From contig JAEZKP010000026.1 in the NCBI GenBank assembly GCA_023436145.1, positions 1 to 17,705 of the forward strand: a DNA stretch of 17,705 nt, in the 5' to 3' direction. Position 1 is the first letter of the stretch. Every line of letters starts with the position of its first letter. This document shows positions 8,116-16,401 of the stretch, piece after piece. The notes below the pieces were generated by a model. It did not search any database. It was not told where the DNA came from and worked only from the letters and a program-made list of their open reading frames with translations. The position numbers and the translations under genes were made by a program. This DNA is from Fibrobacterota bacterium. Lineage in GTDB: Bacteria; Fibrobacterota; Chitinivibrionia; Chitinivibrionales; Chitinispirillaceae.

Positions 8116-11034
8116 TCAGGGGCGCTCCAGCTTTTCCACCTCCAGAGTTGCCACCCCAAACTCACTGCTTACCAGCCCGCTGATAATAAATGCCGAATGA
8201 TACTGAAGTATCGCAGCATATCGACGATAAACCTGAGGGAAAAAAACGGTCTCTATCAACCCGGTCTCATCCTCAAAAGTAACAAATTCCATAGTGGTGC
8301 CAAGCTTTGTGGAAACCGTTTTACCAGTAATACACCACCCCGCAATTACCACCCTCTTCCCCACCCATCTGTCGATATCCCGGGCTTTAACATTGATTTT
8401 TCCGGGAAATTTTATTAAAGTGAGCGGATGACAAACAGTCAGAAAACCCAGAGTCTTATACTGGTACTGAAGAAACTGAGAAGGCGAAAGAGCATTTAGC
8501 TGCGGAACCGTTTCGCTTCCATTACTGCGGAAAAAACTACGCATCTGCCAGAAAAGCTGCGGACGCGCAAAACCTGAAGCAAAACAATCACAGGCACCTG
8601 CAAGAATAAGCTTTTCCGCATCAGATTCCGAAATACCACTTCTTGACAAAAAATCATACATGCTGCAAAAAGCACCTCCAGCTGAGCGCTCCTGCACAAT
8701 CCGCTCCTGTGCGCTGTTACTTAACCCCTTTATCTGACAAAGACCCACGATAATGCAGTTGTTGCTGGAGTAATAACGGTAATCACTTTTGTTGACATCG
8801 GGAGGAATTATCCTGATCCCCATCCGCATAGCCTCACTTATATAAGCCTGGGTAGAATAATAACCACCGTAATTGGATAATACCGCGGCCATAAAGAAAG
8901 CTCCGAAATGCGCCTTGAGATATCCCGATTGAAACGAAACCTGAACATAGCTTGCAGAATGAGGTTTACAGAAAGAATATCCGCTGAAAGAAAGCATCAT
9001 CTCCCAGATCTCCTTAATCACCGGTTTGGCCACTCCGTTTCTGACTGCTCCATCAAAAAACATTTTCCGGTAATTCTCAAATCTGGCGGCCTTTGTTTTT
9101 TTGGACATGATTTTTCTTAACATATCTGCATCCTCAACCGAAAAACCTGCCAGCGCCATCGCTACCTTTGAAACATCCTCCTGATAAACCATAATACCGA
9201 AAGTCTCGGAAAGAGTTTCGTTTAACTTTGGATGCAAAGCAGTCCAGGGCTCACCATGAAGCCTCTTTAAATATTCTCTGATATACTTGTTGGCTGCAGG
9301 ACGAATAATGGAAGAATGAATAACCAGATGCTCAAAATCACCGGTACCGCTTTTTCGCTGCAATAAACGCATAGCCGGCGATTCCACATAAAAAACTCCC
9401 ATGCTCTCACCTTTTGAGAAAAGCTCTATGGTTGAAGCATCAGATTGAGGATCCCAGTTTTTTTCATCAAAAGAAATCCCCTCAGCCTTTATATTGGCAA
9501 TGGCATCCCTGATTACTGCAAGTGAACGGTTCCCCAGAAGATCTATCTTTACAAGCCCCATCTCCTCAGCTCCATCCTTTTCCCATTGAATAATGGGGTA
9601 CCCCTTTGCCGAGTACTGAATCGGAGCAACTGTACTTATCGGCTGAGTAGTTATCACCACCCCTCCACAATGAGTCCCTATTCCCCTGGGCATCCCGATT
9701 ATCCTTCCCGCTTTCTCTAAAATTTCGGGCCAGGGCGGATCAAGCACAACCCCTTTCATAGCCGGCCACTGCTTTAAAACTTCCATAAGACTCTGCGTAT
9801 AATCCCCCAGATCTACAAAGTATGGAATCTTTGCAGTAACCCGGCTTATCTCCTCTTCCGTCAAACCGTAAATGCGGGCAATCTCTCTTATGGCCATACG
9901 CGCACCACAGGTCAGATGAGTGGCCACCATGGCAGCATGTCCATTGCCGTATTTGTCAAATACATAATCCAATACATCATCTCGCTCATCCCAGGCAAAA
10001 TCCACATCGATATCGGGAGGATCAACTCTTCCGGGGTTAAGAAACCGCTCGAACATAAGATTGTATCTTATTGGATCAACATTAGTTATGCCTAATGAAA
10101 ACGCTACTATACTTGCCGCACCGGAACCCCTGCCACAGGTACGTGGCGATTGCTTCACAATATCATCCACCACCAGGAAATAATCGGAAAATCCTTTCTT
10201 TCCGATAAGTTCCAGTTCATAATTCAACCTGGCCACCACCTCCTCTGAAAGCTCGCCATATCTTTCTAGCGCACCTTCAAATGCCTTCGACCGAAGGTGC
10301 TCTTCAGAAGAAATTTCACAGGTAAAGCCCGGCATAAGCGGTGAACCAAACTCCTTCCTCGAACAAATAGTCTTACAAAACCGGTTTGTGGACTCTATCG
10401 CATAATCAAAAACCTCAAAACGTTCGTATATCTTTTGCCAGGGCAGGAAAAAAGAATCCCCGGGAAAAATTTCCGATTCCTCAAGTCTGGAAAGGGTGGA
10501 ATTATTGTCAATTGCTCTGAGCAAACGGTGGGTCTGGAAATCATTTTCAGAGGTAAAAGCCATCGGGGGAGCGATTATACAGGGAATACCCGCCTTGCGC
10601 ACAGATAAAGGGGGCGTTTTAGGACGTCTCATCCGGTAATAAACCGGGAGTATCTTTCTAAAAGAATCGATAAGAGTAAGATTGTCACATAAAACATGAA
10701 TTCCACACGGATCTGCGGAAACCGAAGACTGCAGCCGGAAATCCTTCCGACAATGATATTCGCTTATGATACGGCAGAGATTGGAAAACCCCCGGTCCCC
10801 TTCTGCATAAAGCAGCACTTCATCCCGGCCAGCAACCAGTTCTGCCGCAATAATGGGGGTAAGCCCGTATTCTTTGCACCAGTGAAGAAATTCCGGGAGC
10901 GCATAAAGGTTGTTGCGATCGGTGAGTGCAATTGATAAATAACCAAGCTCACCAGCAGTCCTGCAGACCACCTGCGGCGAAAGCACCCCCCGCAGAATGG
11001 AAAAGTTACTGATTGCACTCAGGATTGCTTTCAT
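8116..11034 (-). CDS. dnaE2: Error-prone DnaE2/ImuC-like DNA polymerase III alpha subunit
   Basis: This 972-residue protein is a C-family polymerase. The palm motif PDIDVDF lies at about residues 340-346 and the third catalytic aspartate is in KIDLLG (D498), so polymerase activity is expected. Other family marks are CGRGSGAASIVAF (300-312), the GIGTHCGGVV segment (451-460), the MSKK/KPHSASYVQVS region, a helix-hairpin-helix (about 765-790) and a terminal OB fold (about 890-970). The N-terminal PHP domain is degenerate: the usual HxHxxxFS reads SAISNFS and TDH reads TDR, so metal ligands are lost. The protein ends right after the OB fold, without the tau-binding domain of DnaE1, and I see no strong clamp motif. 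Together with ImuB upstream this fits the mutasome polymerase ImuC. It starts 33 bp after the permease; the ATG has only a weak ribosome binding site. Confidence 0.9.
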   Translation of the reverse strand: MKAILSAISNFSILRGVLSPQVVCRTAGELGYLSIALTDRNNLYALPEFLHWCKEYGLTPIIAAELVAGRDEVLLYAEGDRGFSNLCRIISEYHCRKDFRLQSSVSADPCGIHVLCDNLTLIDSFRKILPVYYRMRRPKTPPLSVRKAGIPCIIAPPMAFTSENDFQTHRLLRAIDNNSTLSRLEESEIFPGDSFFLPWQKIYERFEVFDYAIESTNRFCKTICSRKEFGSPLMPGFTCEISSEEHLRSKAFEGALERYGELSEEVVARLNYELELIGKKGFSDYFLVVDDIVKQSPRTCGRGSGAASIVAFSLGITNVDPIRYNLMFERFLNPGRVDPPDIDVDFAWDERDDVLDYVFDKYGNGHAAMVATHLTCGARMAIREIARIYGLTEEEISRVTAKIPYFVDLGDYTQSLMEVLKQWPAMKGVVLDPPWPEILEKAGRIIGMPRGIGTHCGGVVITTQPISTVAPIQYSAKGYPIIQWEKDGAEEMGLVKIDLLGNRSLAVIRDAIANIKAEGISFDEKNWDPQSDASTIELFSKGESMGVFYVESPAMRLLQRKSGTGDFEHLVIHSSIIRPAANKYIREYLKRLHGEPWTALHPKLNETLSETFGIMVYQEDVSKVAMALAGFSVEDADMLRKIMSKKTKAARFENYRKMFFDGAVRNGVAKPVIKEIWEMMLSFSGYSFCKPHSASYVQVSFQSGYLKAHFGAFFMAAVLSNYGGYYSTQAYISEAMRMGIRIIPPDVNKSDYRYYSSNNCIIVGLCQIKGLSNSAQERIVQERSAGGAFCSMYDFLSRSGISESDAEKLILAGACDCFASGFARPQLFWQMRSFFRSNGSETVPQLNALSPSQFLQYQYKTLGFLTVCHPLTLIKFPGKINVKARDIDRWVGKRVVIAGWCITGKTVSTKLGTTMEFVTFEDETGLIETVFFPQVYRRYAAILQYHSAFIISGLVSSEFGVATLEVEKLERP

Positions 11035-11067
11035 GATGAACCGGGTGTTATCAATTCCGCAGGCCGG

Positions 11068-12288
11068 TTATTGCAGAGGCGTAGGGCCTGTCGCATCCGC
11101 AATTATCGTTTCCCATTCCAGAAGAACCACTGCAACGATTCCCAATAAAGGAAATATCCATCCATACAGGGGAACAAAAAGTCCGGTAGCCACTGCCAGA
11201 ATAAAGAAGATGAAATCGGTCGCAGACTCCGAATCTTTTCTTTGCGGATGCAGTACTGCCCTGCAGCTTATGAAAAGTGTGGCTGCAAATGCAATCAGGA
11301 AGGTAAGCATTCGGAAAAAACCGCTTACTGAAATCAGATGTACATTTATAGCGCCTGAAAAAACCAGCACAAATGGAAGTGAAAAAATTGCCACCGTAAA
11401 AAGATGCGCCCAAAGCACCATCCGCGAATCATACCGGTAATATGAACACTGCTTTAGTCTTACAACTGCCTCCTGAAGACGAGTGGAATAGTATGAGTTA
11501 AGGATAAAAACAGTAAGAAGGGTAAAAAATTCCATAAAAGGGGAAGATTGCTTGATGATCATAACCATGAATAAAAAGAGAAGCACAGGAGCGGCACAGC
11601 TGAAAAGAGAAAACTGCAACGGGTCAGTTCGCAGAAGATACATAACATTTCTTATCACATACGGCCTGATCCTAAGCGGTGCAAAAGACCCAGCCCCCTT
11701 CGAGATTTTTATTATCCATGAAGAGAAAGCAGAGAGAAATGCCGCCCGTTTAAAAAATCTGCCCCGATAACGATCATCTTGAACCGATGGACGAATAATG
11801 CCGCGGTTAAACAGGCTACTTGAAATCATAAAAATCAGCCATGCCACTGCAATGACCACCACAGGTAACACCAGAAGGATTACAAAGGAACGTTCTCTGA
11901 AAATTAAAAACTCCAGCAACATACCTGTGCCCAGTGAAGAAAAAACGAAGGGTGCGATTGCTTTATGCACCGATGACAATGAAGAAGCAGCCAGCCTTTT
12001 TCGATGCACACTACTCATGGCTATGACAAAAAAGAAATCCTCACGCCTGGGATAACGCAAAAAAAACGCGATTTTAATAAACACGGTAACCTGAGCGATC
12101 CAGACCGTTAACCCCAGAAGCCAAGGCACCGGAACACGTGGAGCATTAGGATTTACCATGGAAATGAACTCAAAAAGCCCAAATAACAATCCACCCAGAG
12201 CAACACCCTTTGTGATGGAACGTTTTTTTGCGGAAAGCGTTCCCACCAGATTTCTTATTAAACAGTTCTGAACCGATAAATCATTCAT
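11068..12288 (-). CDS. ABC transporter membrane subunit-like protein
   Basis: This encodes 406 residues with about ten hydrophobic segments arranged in two clusters, consistent with an integral inner-membrane protein. The start codon overlaps the stop of the ABC ATPase gene by one base (TGATG), so the two are translationally coupled and almost certainly form one transporter of the ABC-2-like exporter type. I see no family motif that gives a substrate. It lies between the ATPase and the DnaE2-like polymerase on the same strand, which makes it part of the mutasome transcript unit by position; a direct DNA-repair role is not implied by the sequence. Confidence 0.82.
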   Translation of the reverse strand: MNDLSVQNCLIRNLVGTLSAKKRSITKGVALGGLLFGLFEFISMVNPNAPRVPVPWLLGLTVWIAQVTVFIKIAFFLRYPRREDFFFVIAMSSVHRKRLAASSLSSVHKAIAPFVFSSLGTGMLLEFLIFRERSFVILLVLPVVVIAVAWLIFMISSSLFNRGIIRPSVQDDRYRGRFFKRAAFLSAFSSWIIKISKGAGSFAPLRIRPYVIRNVMYLLRTDPLQFSLFSCAAPVLLFLFMVMIIKQSSPFMEFFTLLTVFILNSYYSTRLQEAVVRLKQCSYYRYDSRMVLWAHLFTVAIFSLPFVLVFSGAINVHLISVSGFFRMLTFLIAFAATLFISCRAVLHPQRKDSESATDFIFFILAVATGLFVPLYGWIFPLLGIVAVVLLEWETIIADATGPTPLQ

Positions 12289-13049
12289 CAGGCGGACTGC
12301 TCCTTTAAAAGACCGGTGCCAGTGAACAGATGATAATAGATTTCATCGAGACATTTACCGGGCCAGCTCTCCATAAGATTCTGCACGGTACCGGCAAATG
12401 CAATCGAGCCTTTCTTGAGAATGATAATATTTCCGGCGATTTTTTCCACAAAATCCAACATATGTGAAGAAACCAGCACTCCCCGTCCCTGCTCTTTATA
12501 CTGCGCCAGAAGTTTCTTTATTCCAAAAACCGACAGCGGATCCAAGCCGTTTGTGGGCTCATCGATAATCAGATAAGCGGATGCACTGAGAAACGCGATC
12601 ATCAGAGAGACCTTTCTGCGCATTCCCTGGGAGTACTCTTTACACGGTGCAGTATCGAACCAGGATTCGAGCTGAAAGAGATGACGGAATTGAGCGATGC
12701 TGTTCTGGAAGGTTTGCTCATTAACACGGTGGATCTCTTTAACAATACAGAGGATCTCGTAACCGCTTAACTGTTCGTCTAGAAGCGGATCTTCGGGAGC
12801 GTAACCTATCCCGAAATCATAGAGAACTGAGCCATTTATATCGTGTACCGGTATTGAGTCGATGGTGTAGACACCCTGGTAATTGACAAGTTCATTAAGA
12901 AGAACCCGGATAAGAGTGGTTTTACCGCTGCCATTTGAACCTACCAGAGCAGTTATGGCATCTGAGCGCAAAGTTAAAGAGAGCGGACCCAGCGAAAAGC
13001 GGTCGTTTTTAGTGTAGGAGTAAAGTAGATTTTCCAGATTAAAAATCAT
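12288..13049 (-). CDS. ABC transporter ATP-binding protein
   Basis: This 253-residue protein is a single ABC ATPase domain. The Walker A motif is GSNGSGKTT (37-45), the signature is YSQGMRRKV (139-147) and the Walker B is YLIIDEPTNGLDP (about 159-171), followed by a switch histidine in LVSSHMLDF. The wording of these motifs is typical of ABC-2 exporter ATPases (CcmA/NatA type). It hydrolyses ATP to drive the membrane partner encoded immediately downstream with a one-base overlap. It starts 59 bp after the ImuB-like gene with a modest AGGT ribosome binding site. Substrate is unknown. Confidence 0.93.
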   Translation of the reverse strand: MIFNLENLLYSYTKNDRFSLGPLSLTLRSDAITALVGSNGSGKTTLIRVLLNELVNYQGVYTIDSIPVHDINGSVLYDFGIGYAPEDPLLDEQLSGYEILCIVKEIHRVNEQTFQNSIAQFRHLFQLESWFDTAPCKEYSQGMRRKVSLMIAFLSASAYLIIDEPTNGLDPLSVFGIKKLLAQYKEQGRGVLVSSHMLDFVEKIAGNIIILKKGSIAFAGTVQNLMESWPGKCLDEIYYHLFTGTGLLKEQSA

Positions 13050-13108
13050 TTGAATACCTGATTTCTGTTTGGAGTTTCTGTGGTGATGATCAGGGACTTT
13101 TAAAAAAT

Positions 13109-14263
13109 TCAGGCAACCGAGCGTCCCCAGTACTTAATCGCTTTTTCTCCGAATGTATCCCGTATACAGTCCAGTGCATCCATTAGCTTCTCTTCCCGCT
13201 GGTTGTCTGCAAAAAGATCCATCTGGCCATAAGGGAAAGTTAACTCCAGAAAATCTGCGGTCAATTCTGTAATACGTACCCGGCGGGTAAATATTTTATC
13301 CAGCAACATGACACACTGCTCATAGAGACTCAGATCACCCCGGACAGGTCTTGACAGCTTAAGAGACCGGGAAAGCTGTGACCCATCTGCATAGGTCAAA
13401 CCCAGACGGATTTTTCCGGCAGCCAGCCCCATTTTACGGATCTTAGCCCCGGCACCAGACACCATACCAAAAAGCGCTGCAGCAATCTGGGTTCTGTCGT
13501 TTGTCTGCTCTCCCAGGGTAATCCTCTCTGCTACAGATGGAGCCGGTTTGAGAATCTCGCGCACCGGAGTGTCATCGATACCGTGAGATTGGCGGCTGAT
13601 TTCGTATGCTGAAGGACCCAGTACCGTGGCAAGAGTCGATGCCGGAATCCGATTCAGATCTTTAATCAGCCGCAAATTAAACTGCAAAAGCTGCTCTAAA
13701 TAACGATGTTCAAGCCCGGGAAGATAAGAGAGGGGAAGCGGTGCCATAAAGTCCTCTTCACAACCGGACAAAACTGTACAAAGCCCGGCCGGCTTAATAA
13801 CCCGGGTGGCAATCTTACTTACCAGACGATTGGCTGCCAGCCCCGCAGTACAATCAAAACTGCACTGCTGCTTTATCCTCTTACGCATTGAATCTGCCAC
13901 ATCCACAGCAGGCCCTAAAAGCCGCTTTGTACCACTCAGATCGATAAAAAGATGCCCCGGTCCGGCAAGCTCCGCCAAAGGAGAAAGACTGGAAGCCTGC
14001 TCAAAAAGAAACCTCTCCGCCCGCCGGTACTCTAATGGCACCGGATCAACTACCCGTAAATCAGGACATTTGCGCCTGGCCGCCTCCACAGTCATCCCCC
14101 GAACCACCCCCGCAGAACGCGCCTCAACAGAAACATCCATAAGAACCCTGCGGGAACCCGATGCCCTCACCCCCACCGGATAAGAAACCAACGTTGAATC
14201 AAGCACCCTGGCAATAGCCACAAAAAAATTTATCACATTTATATGAAGAATCGTTCGCTCCAA
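13109..14263 (-). CDS. imuB: ImuB-like, probably catalytically inactive Y-family polymerase protein
   Basis: This 384-residue protein has the Y-family plan: N-terminal palm, an HhH region around LPLSYLPGLEHRYLEQLLQF (about 177-196), and a little-finger domain (about 240-345). The catalytic carboxylates are mostly gone. In the first motif HIDMDxFF reads HINVINFF, so the metal aspartate is N9. In the second, SxDEAYLD reads FIDLSGTK, so D108 stays but the glutamate is L109. This loss is the hallmark of ImuB, the mutasome adaptor. A consensus beta-clamp-binding peptide QMDLF lies at 347-351, near the C-terminus. It is shorter than typical ImuB and lacks an extended C-terminal tail. The start is TTG with GAGGGG about 7 bp upstream, which places the N-terminus where the family begins. 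A catalytically altered DinB is the alternative. Confidence 0.88.
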   Translation of the reverse strand: MERTILHINVINFFVAIARVLDSTLVSYPVGVRASGSRRVLMDVSVEARSAGVVRGMTVEAARRKCPDLRVVDPVPLEYRRAERFLFEQASSLSPLAELAGPGHLFIDLSGTKRLLGPAVDVADSMRKRIKQQCSFDCTAGLAANRLVSKIATRVIKPAGLCTVLSGCEEDFMAPLPLSYLPGLEHRYLEQLLQFNLRLIKDLNRIPASTLATVLGPSAYEISRQSHGIDDTPVREILKPAPSVAERITLGEQTNDRTQIAAALFGMVSGAGAKIRKMGLAAGKIRLGLTYADGSQLSRSLKLSRPVRGDLSLYEQCVMLLDKIFTRRVRITELTADFLELTFPYGQMDLFADNQREEKLMDALDCIRDTFGEKAIKYWGRSVA

Positions 14264-14318
14264 AAAACACCCCTCTTAAAACAAACCCCCAGCAAGTACC
14301 ATTCCCCTTAGTTAATTC

Positions 14319-14445
14319 TGACCTGAAACGGACGATCCCTTAAAAGTTGCCCTAAGCACCGGCGACCATACACTACATTACACTTTGAGAGGCAAGCGGA
14401 AAGTAAATAAAGCCGCCAAAAAAACGAATCGTCCGTTTCAGGTCA
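14319..14445. repeat. 127-bp element with 18-bp perfect inverted ends
   Basis: Positions 14319-14336 and 14428-14445 are an exact 18-bp inverted repeat, separated by 91 bp. The pairing continues imperfectly outward (GTTA flanks on both sides). The right arm begins 6 bp before the DUF72 stop region, and the left arm ends 55 bp from the imuB start. No target-site duplication is visible. It could be a small MITE-like insertion or a long-range RNA/DNA hairpin acting on imuB expression. Confidence 0.7.
14370..14410 (-). promoter_or_regulatory. Weak candidate promoter for imuB inside the inverted-repeat element
   Basis: On the minus strand a TGTAAT hexamer (14377-14382, five of six to the -10 consensus) has a TTTACT hexamer about 19 bp upstream. 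Spacing is long and the -35 is poor. No LexA-like site is near it. It would allow imuB expression apart from the lexA promoter. Confidence 0.25.
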
Positions 14446-14450
14446 AAAAA

Positions 14451-15248
14451 CTAACCCGCTAATCCCCCGGTCTTCTCTTTTAACATCTGCTTTAACCTCC
14501 TGGCATTCTCAACGGCCTGCCCTCTAGAGTGGTTGTTAAAAACCACTAAAACCAGAGATGCCTGTGCAGCCATAGCTTCAATACGCGGAACCCACTCCCC
14601 CAGCTCACTGTCGCTGTAAAGGTAATCGTAACGGCTCACATTATCTCCAGTCCACCAGTTGTCACTGTTACGCCCGTGAAACCGCACATACCCGATTCCC
14701 GAAGTGACAATATCCTGAGAAAGCGGCAGTCCGGATAGCAGCGGCTCATCCACATTAACATAGGTGATATTGCGCTCTCTCAACCCCTCATAAACCGAAT
14801 CCCGCTGCCAGTACCGGTTACGAAACTCCACCGCCAGAGGCAATTTCCCAAACTGTGCACATAGTTTGTGCAAATACTCCCTGTTATCCCTGTTGTAATG
14901 AAAGCTAAAAGGAAACTGCAAAAGAATAACCGCCAGTTTTGATGCCTCCAGGATAGGATCTATACCCTTTACAAAAGTTGCCACCCCGGAAGCCATCCCC
15001 TCTGATGAAATCTGGTGTGTCAAACTCTTGTGCGCCTTCACCGAAAAAAGAAACCCCGGAGCAGTCACCGATACCATCCTGGCACTTAGTGCCGCCTCCG
15101 GCATACGATAATAGGAAAAGTTAAGCTCAGCAACATCAAACTCCGATGCATACACCCTCAGATAATCCGATTGGCTGGTACCCGCAGGATACAACACCCC
15201 CACCCAGTCGTTATAGGAATAACCACTGGTACCAATATGTATTGTCAC
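14451..15248 (-). CDS. DUF72 (YecE-like) protein
   Basis: This 265-residue protein is a clear DUF72 member, a TIM-barrel-like family of unknown biochemical role. The family marks are the N-terminus IHIGTSGYSYNDWVGVLYP, the VAELNFSYYRMP segment, LAVILLQFPFSFHYN, PLAVEFRNRYW, YVNVDEP, YVRFHGRN and the VVFNNHSRGQAVENARRLKQML ending. Length is normal. The start is GTG with GAGG about 8 bp upstream. It follows the radical SAM gene by 29 bp and so is inferred to be in the lexA operon. Its place beside a DNA repair-type radical SAM protein hints at a nucleic-acid-related role, but that is context only. Confidence 0.93.
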   Translation of the reverse strand: MTIHIGTSGYSYNDWVGVLYPAGTSQSDYLRVYASEFDVAELNFSYYRMPEAALSARMVSVTAPGFLFSVKAHKSLTHQISSEGMASGVATFVKGIDPILEASKLAVILLQFPFSFHYNRDNREYLHKLCAQFGKLPLAVEFRNRYWQRDSVYEGLRERNITYVNVDEPLLSGLPLSQDIVTSGIGYVRFHGRNSDNWWTGDNVSRYDYLYSDSELGEWVPRIEAMAAQASLVLVVFNNHSRGQAVENARRLKQMLKEKTGGLAG

Positions 15249-15277
15249 TTAAAAATCCTCGTCATTGTAGAAATATC

Positions 15278-16396
15278 TTACACGGTAATGAACTGCCTGG
15301 CCATCTCCAGACGTTTGCCCTTAACAGGCAGGGACTCTGTGTTAGCGATTCTGGCCCCCTTGCGCAACCCGACTATCCTCTGCGCAGTCAAGGGACCGAT
15401 TCCCGGCACCCGAAGAAGCTCCATAATACCGGCTCTGTTTACATTCACCGGAAAAAACTCCGGATGACCCATGGCCCAGACAAGCTTGGGATCCTTATCC
15501 AAAGCAAGATTCCCCTGCTGATCAAAAATTATATCTTCACTACTGAAACCATAGGAGCGTAAAAGAAAATCGGTCTGGTAAAGCCGATGCTCCCTAAGAA
15601 AACTCTCCTCCGGACGACTGCTGATCCTCTGCTCCCCCGGAATACTCTTATCTCCCAACCCCCGCTGATAGGCGGAAAAATAAACCCGGTTCAGCTTAAG
15701 TCTGCTGTATAAACCCGCAGTATATCTGACCACTTCCGCATCCGTCTCATCCGATGCCCCCACAATAAACTGTGTGGTTTTCCTTATTTTGCGAAACTCC
15801 ACTTTCCGGGAAGTCATTTCATTTATAAACTGAAGCGGCCTTATGATGTCCCGGAAATAATCCTTTCCGGATGAAAGGTTGTCACAGTGTTTTTTCCCAG
15901 GAGTTTCAATATTCACCGAAACTGCATTGGCCAGACTGAGCGCATCTTCAATAGCCGCCTCAGACGCCCCAGGAATCACCTTCAGATGAATATGCCCCCG
16001 GTATGCATGCTTTTTGCGCAGAATTCTGGCTGTATCATTAAGTAATTCCATGGTGGCATCGGCCGACTTAACCACCCCGGAACTCAAAAACAAACCGAAA
16101 ACTTTCTTCTGATGCACATACTCCATGAATAAGCGGGCCATCTCCTCAGACCCGATAGTACAACGGGGAACATCAACTGTATTTCTGTAAGGACAATATT
16201 TACAATCATTGACACAGACATTTGACATCAGTGTCTTAAGCATCACCGAAAAACCACCCCTGGGAAGCGAAACCGGATAAAGCCAGGCACCATCACTGCC
16301 CCGATGCCTGCGGTCCGATCCACCAGTGCCACAAGCACAGGCCAGATCATACTGTGATGCATCGGAAAGCACCTGCAGCTTCGATATCACATCCAT
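15278..16396 (-). CDS. Putative DNA modification/repair radical SAM protein
   Basis: This 372-residue protein has a radical SAM cluster motif CVNDCKYC (C61, C65, C68) that would hold the 4Fe-4S cluster used to cleave S-adenosylmethionine. The N-terminus (SQYDLACACGTGG... then SLPRGGFSVMLKTLMSNVCVNDCKYCPYR) matches, from memory, the TIGR03916-type family that is usually paired with a uracil-DNA glycosylase-like protein. The C-terminus has a helix-hairpin-helix (VPGIGPLTAQRIVGLRKG, about 329-347), a non-specific DNA-binding element. I infer a DNA-acting enzyme; the reaction is unknown. No uracil-DNA glycosylase is in the window. It begins 5 bp after the lexA stop and is surely co-transcribed with lexA. 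Confidence 0.92.
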   Translation of the reverse strand: MDVISKLQVLSDASQYDLACACGTGGSDRRHRGSDGAWLYPVSLPRGGFSVMLKTLMSNVCVNDCKYCPYRNTVDVPRCTIGSEEMARLFMEYVHQKKVFGLFLSSGVVKSADATMELLNDTARILRKKHAYRGHIHLKVIPGASEAAIEDALSLANAVSVNIETPGKKHCDNLSSGKDYFRDIIRPLQFINEMTSRKVEFRKIRKTTQFIVGASDETDAEVVRYTAGLYSRLKLNRVYFSAYQRGLGDKSIPGEQRISSRPEESFLREHRLYQTDFLLRSYGFSSEDIIFDQQGNLALDKDPKLVWAMGHPEFFPVNVNRAGIMELLRVPGIGPLTAQRIVGLRKGARIANTESLPVKGKRLEMARQFITV

Positions 16397-16401
16397 AACT
16401 C

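Noticed and set aside
11051..11413. 120-codon open frame inside the permease gene
   Set aside because: It is a shadow in another frame of the coupled membrane-protein gene and has no independent start signal.
13109..14263. Active DNA polymerase IV (dinB)
   Set aside because: The metal-binding aspartate of motif one and the glutamate of SxDE are replaced, and the context (dnaE2, lexA) fits ImuB better.
15146..15562. Plus-strand open frames across the DUF72 and radical SAM junction
   Set aside because: They lie opposite two strongly supported minus-strand genes and show no family resemblance.
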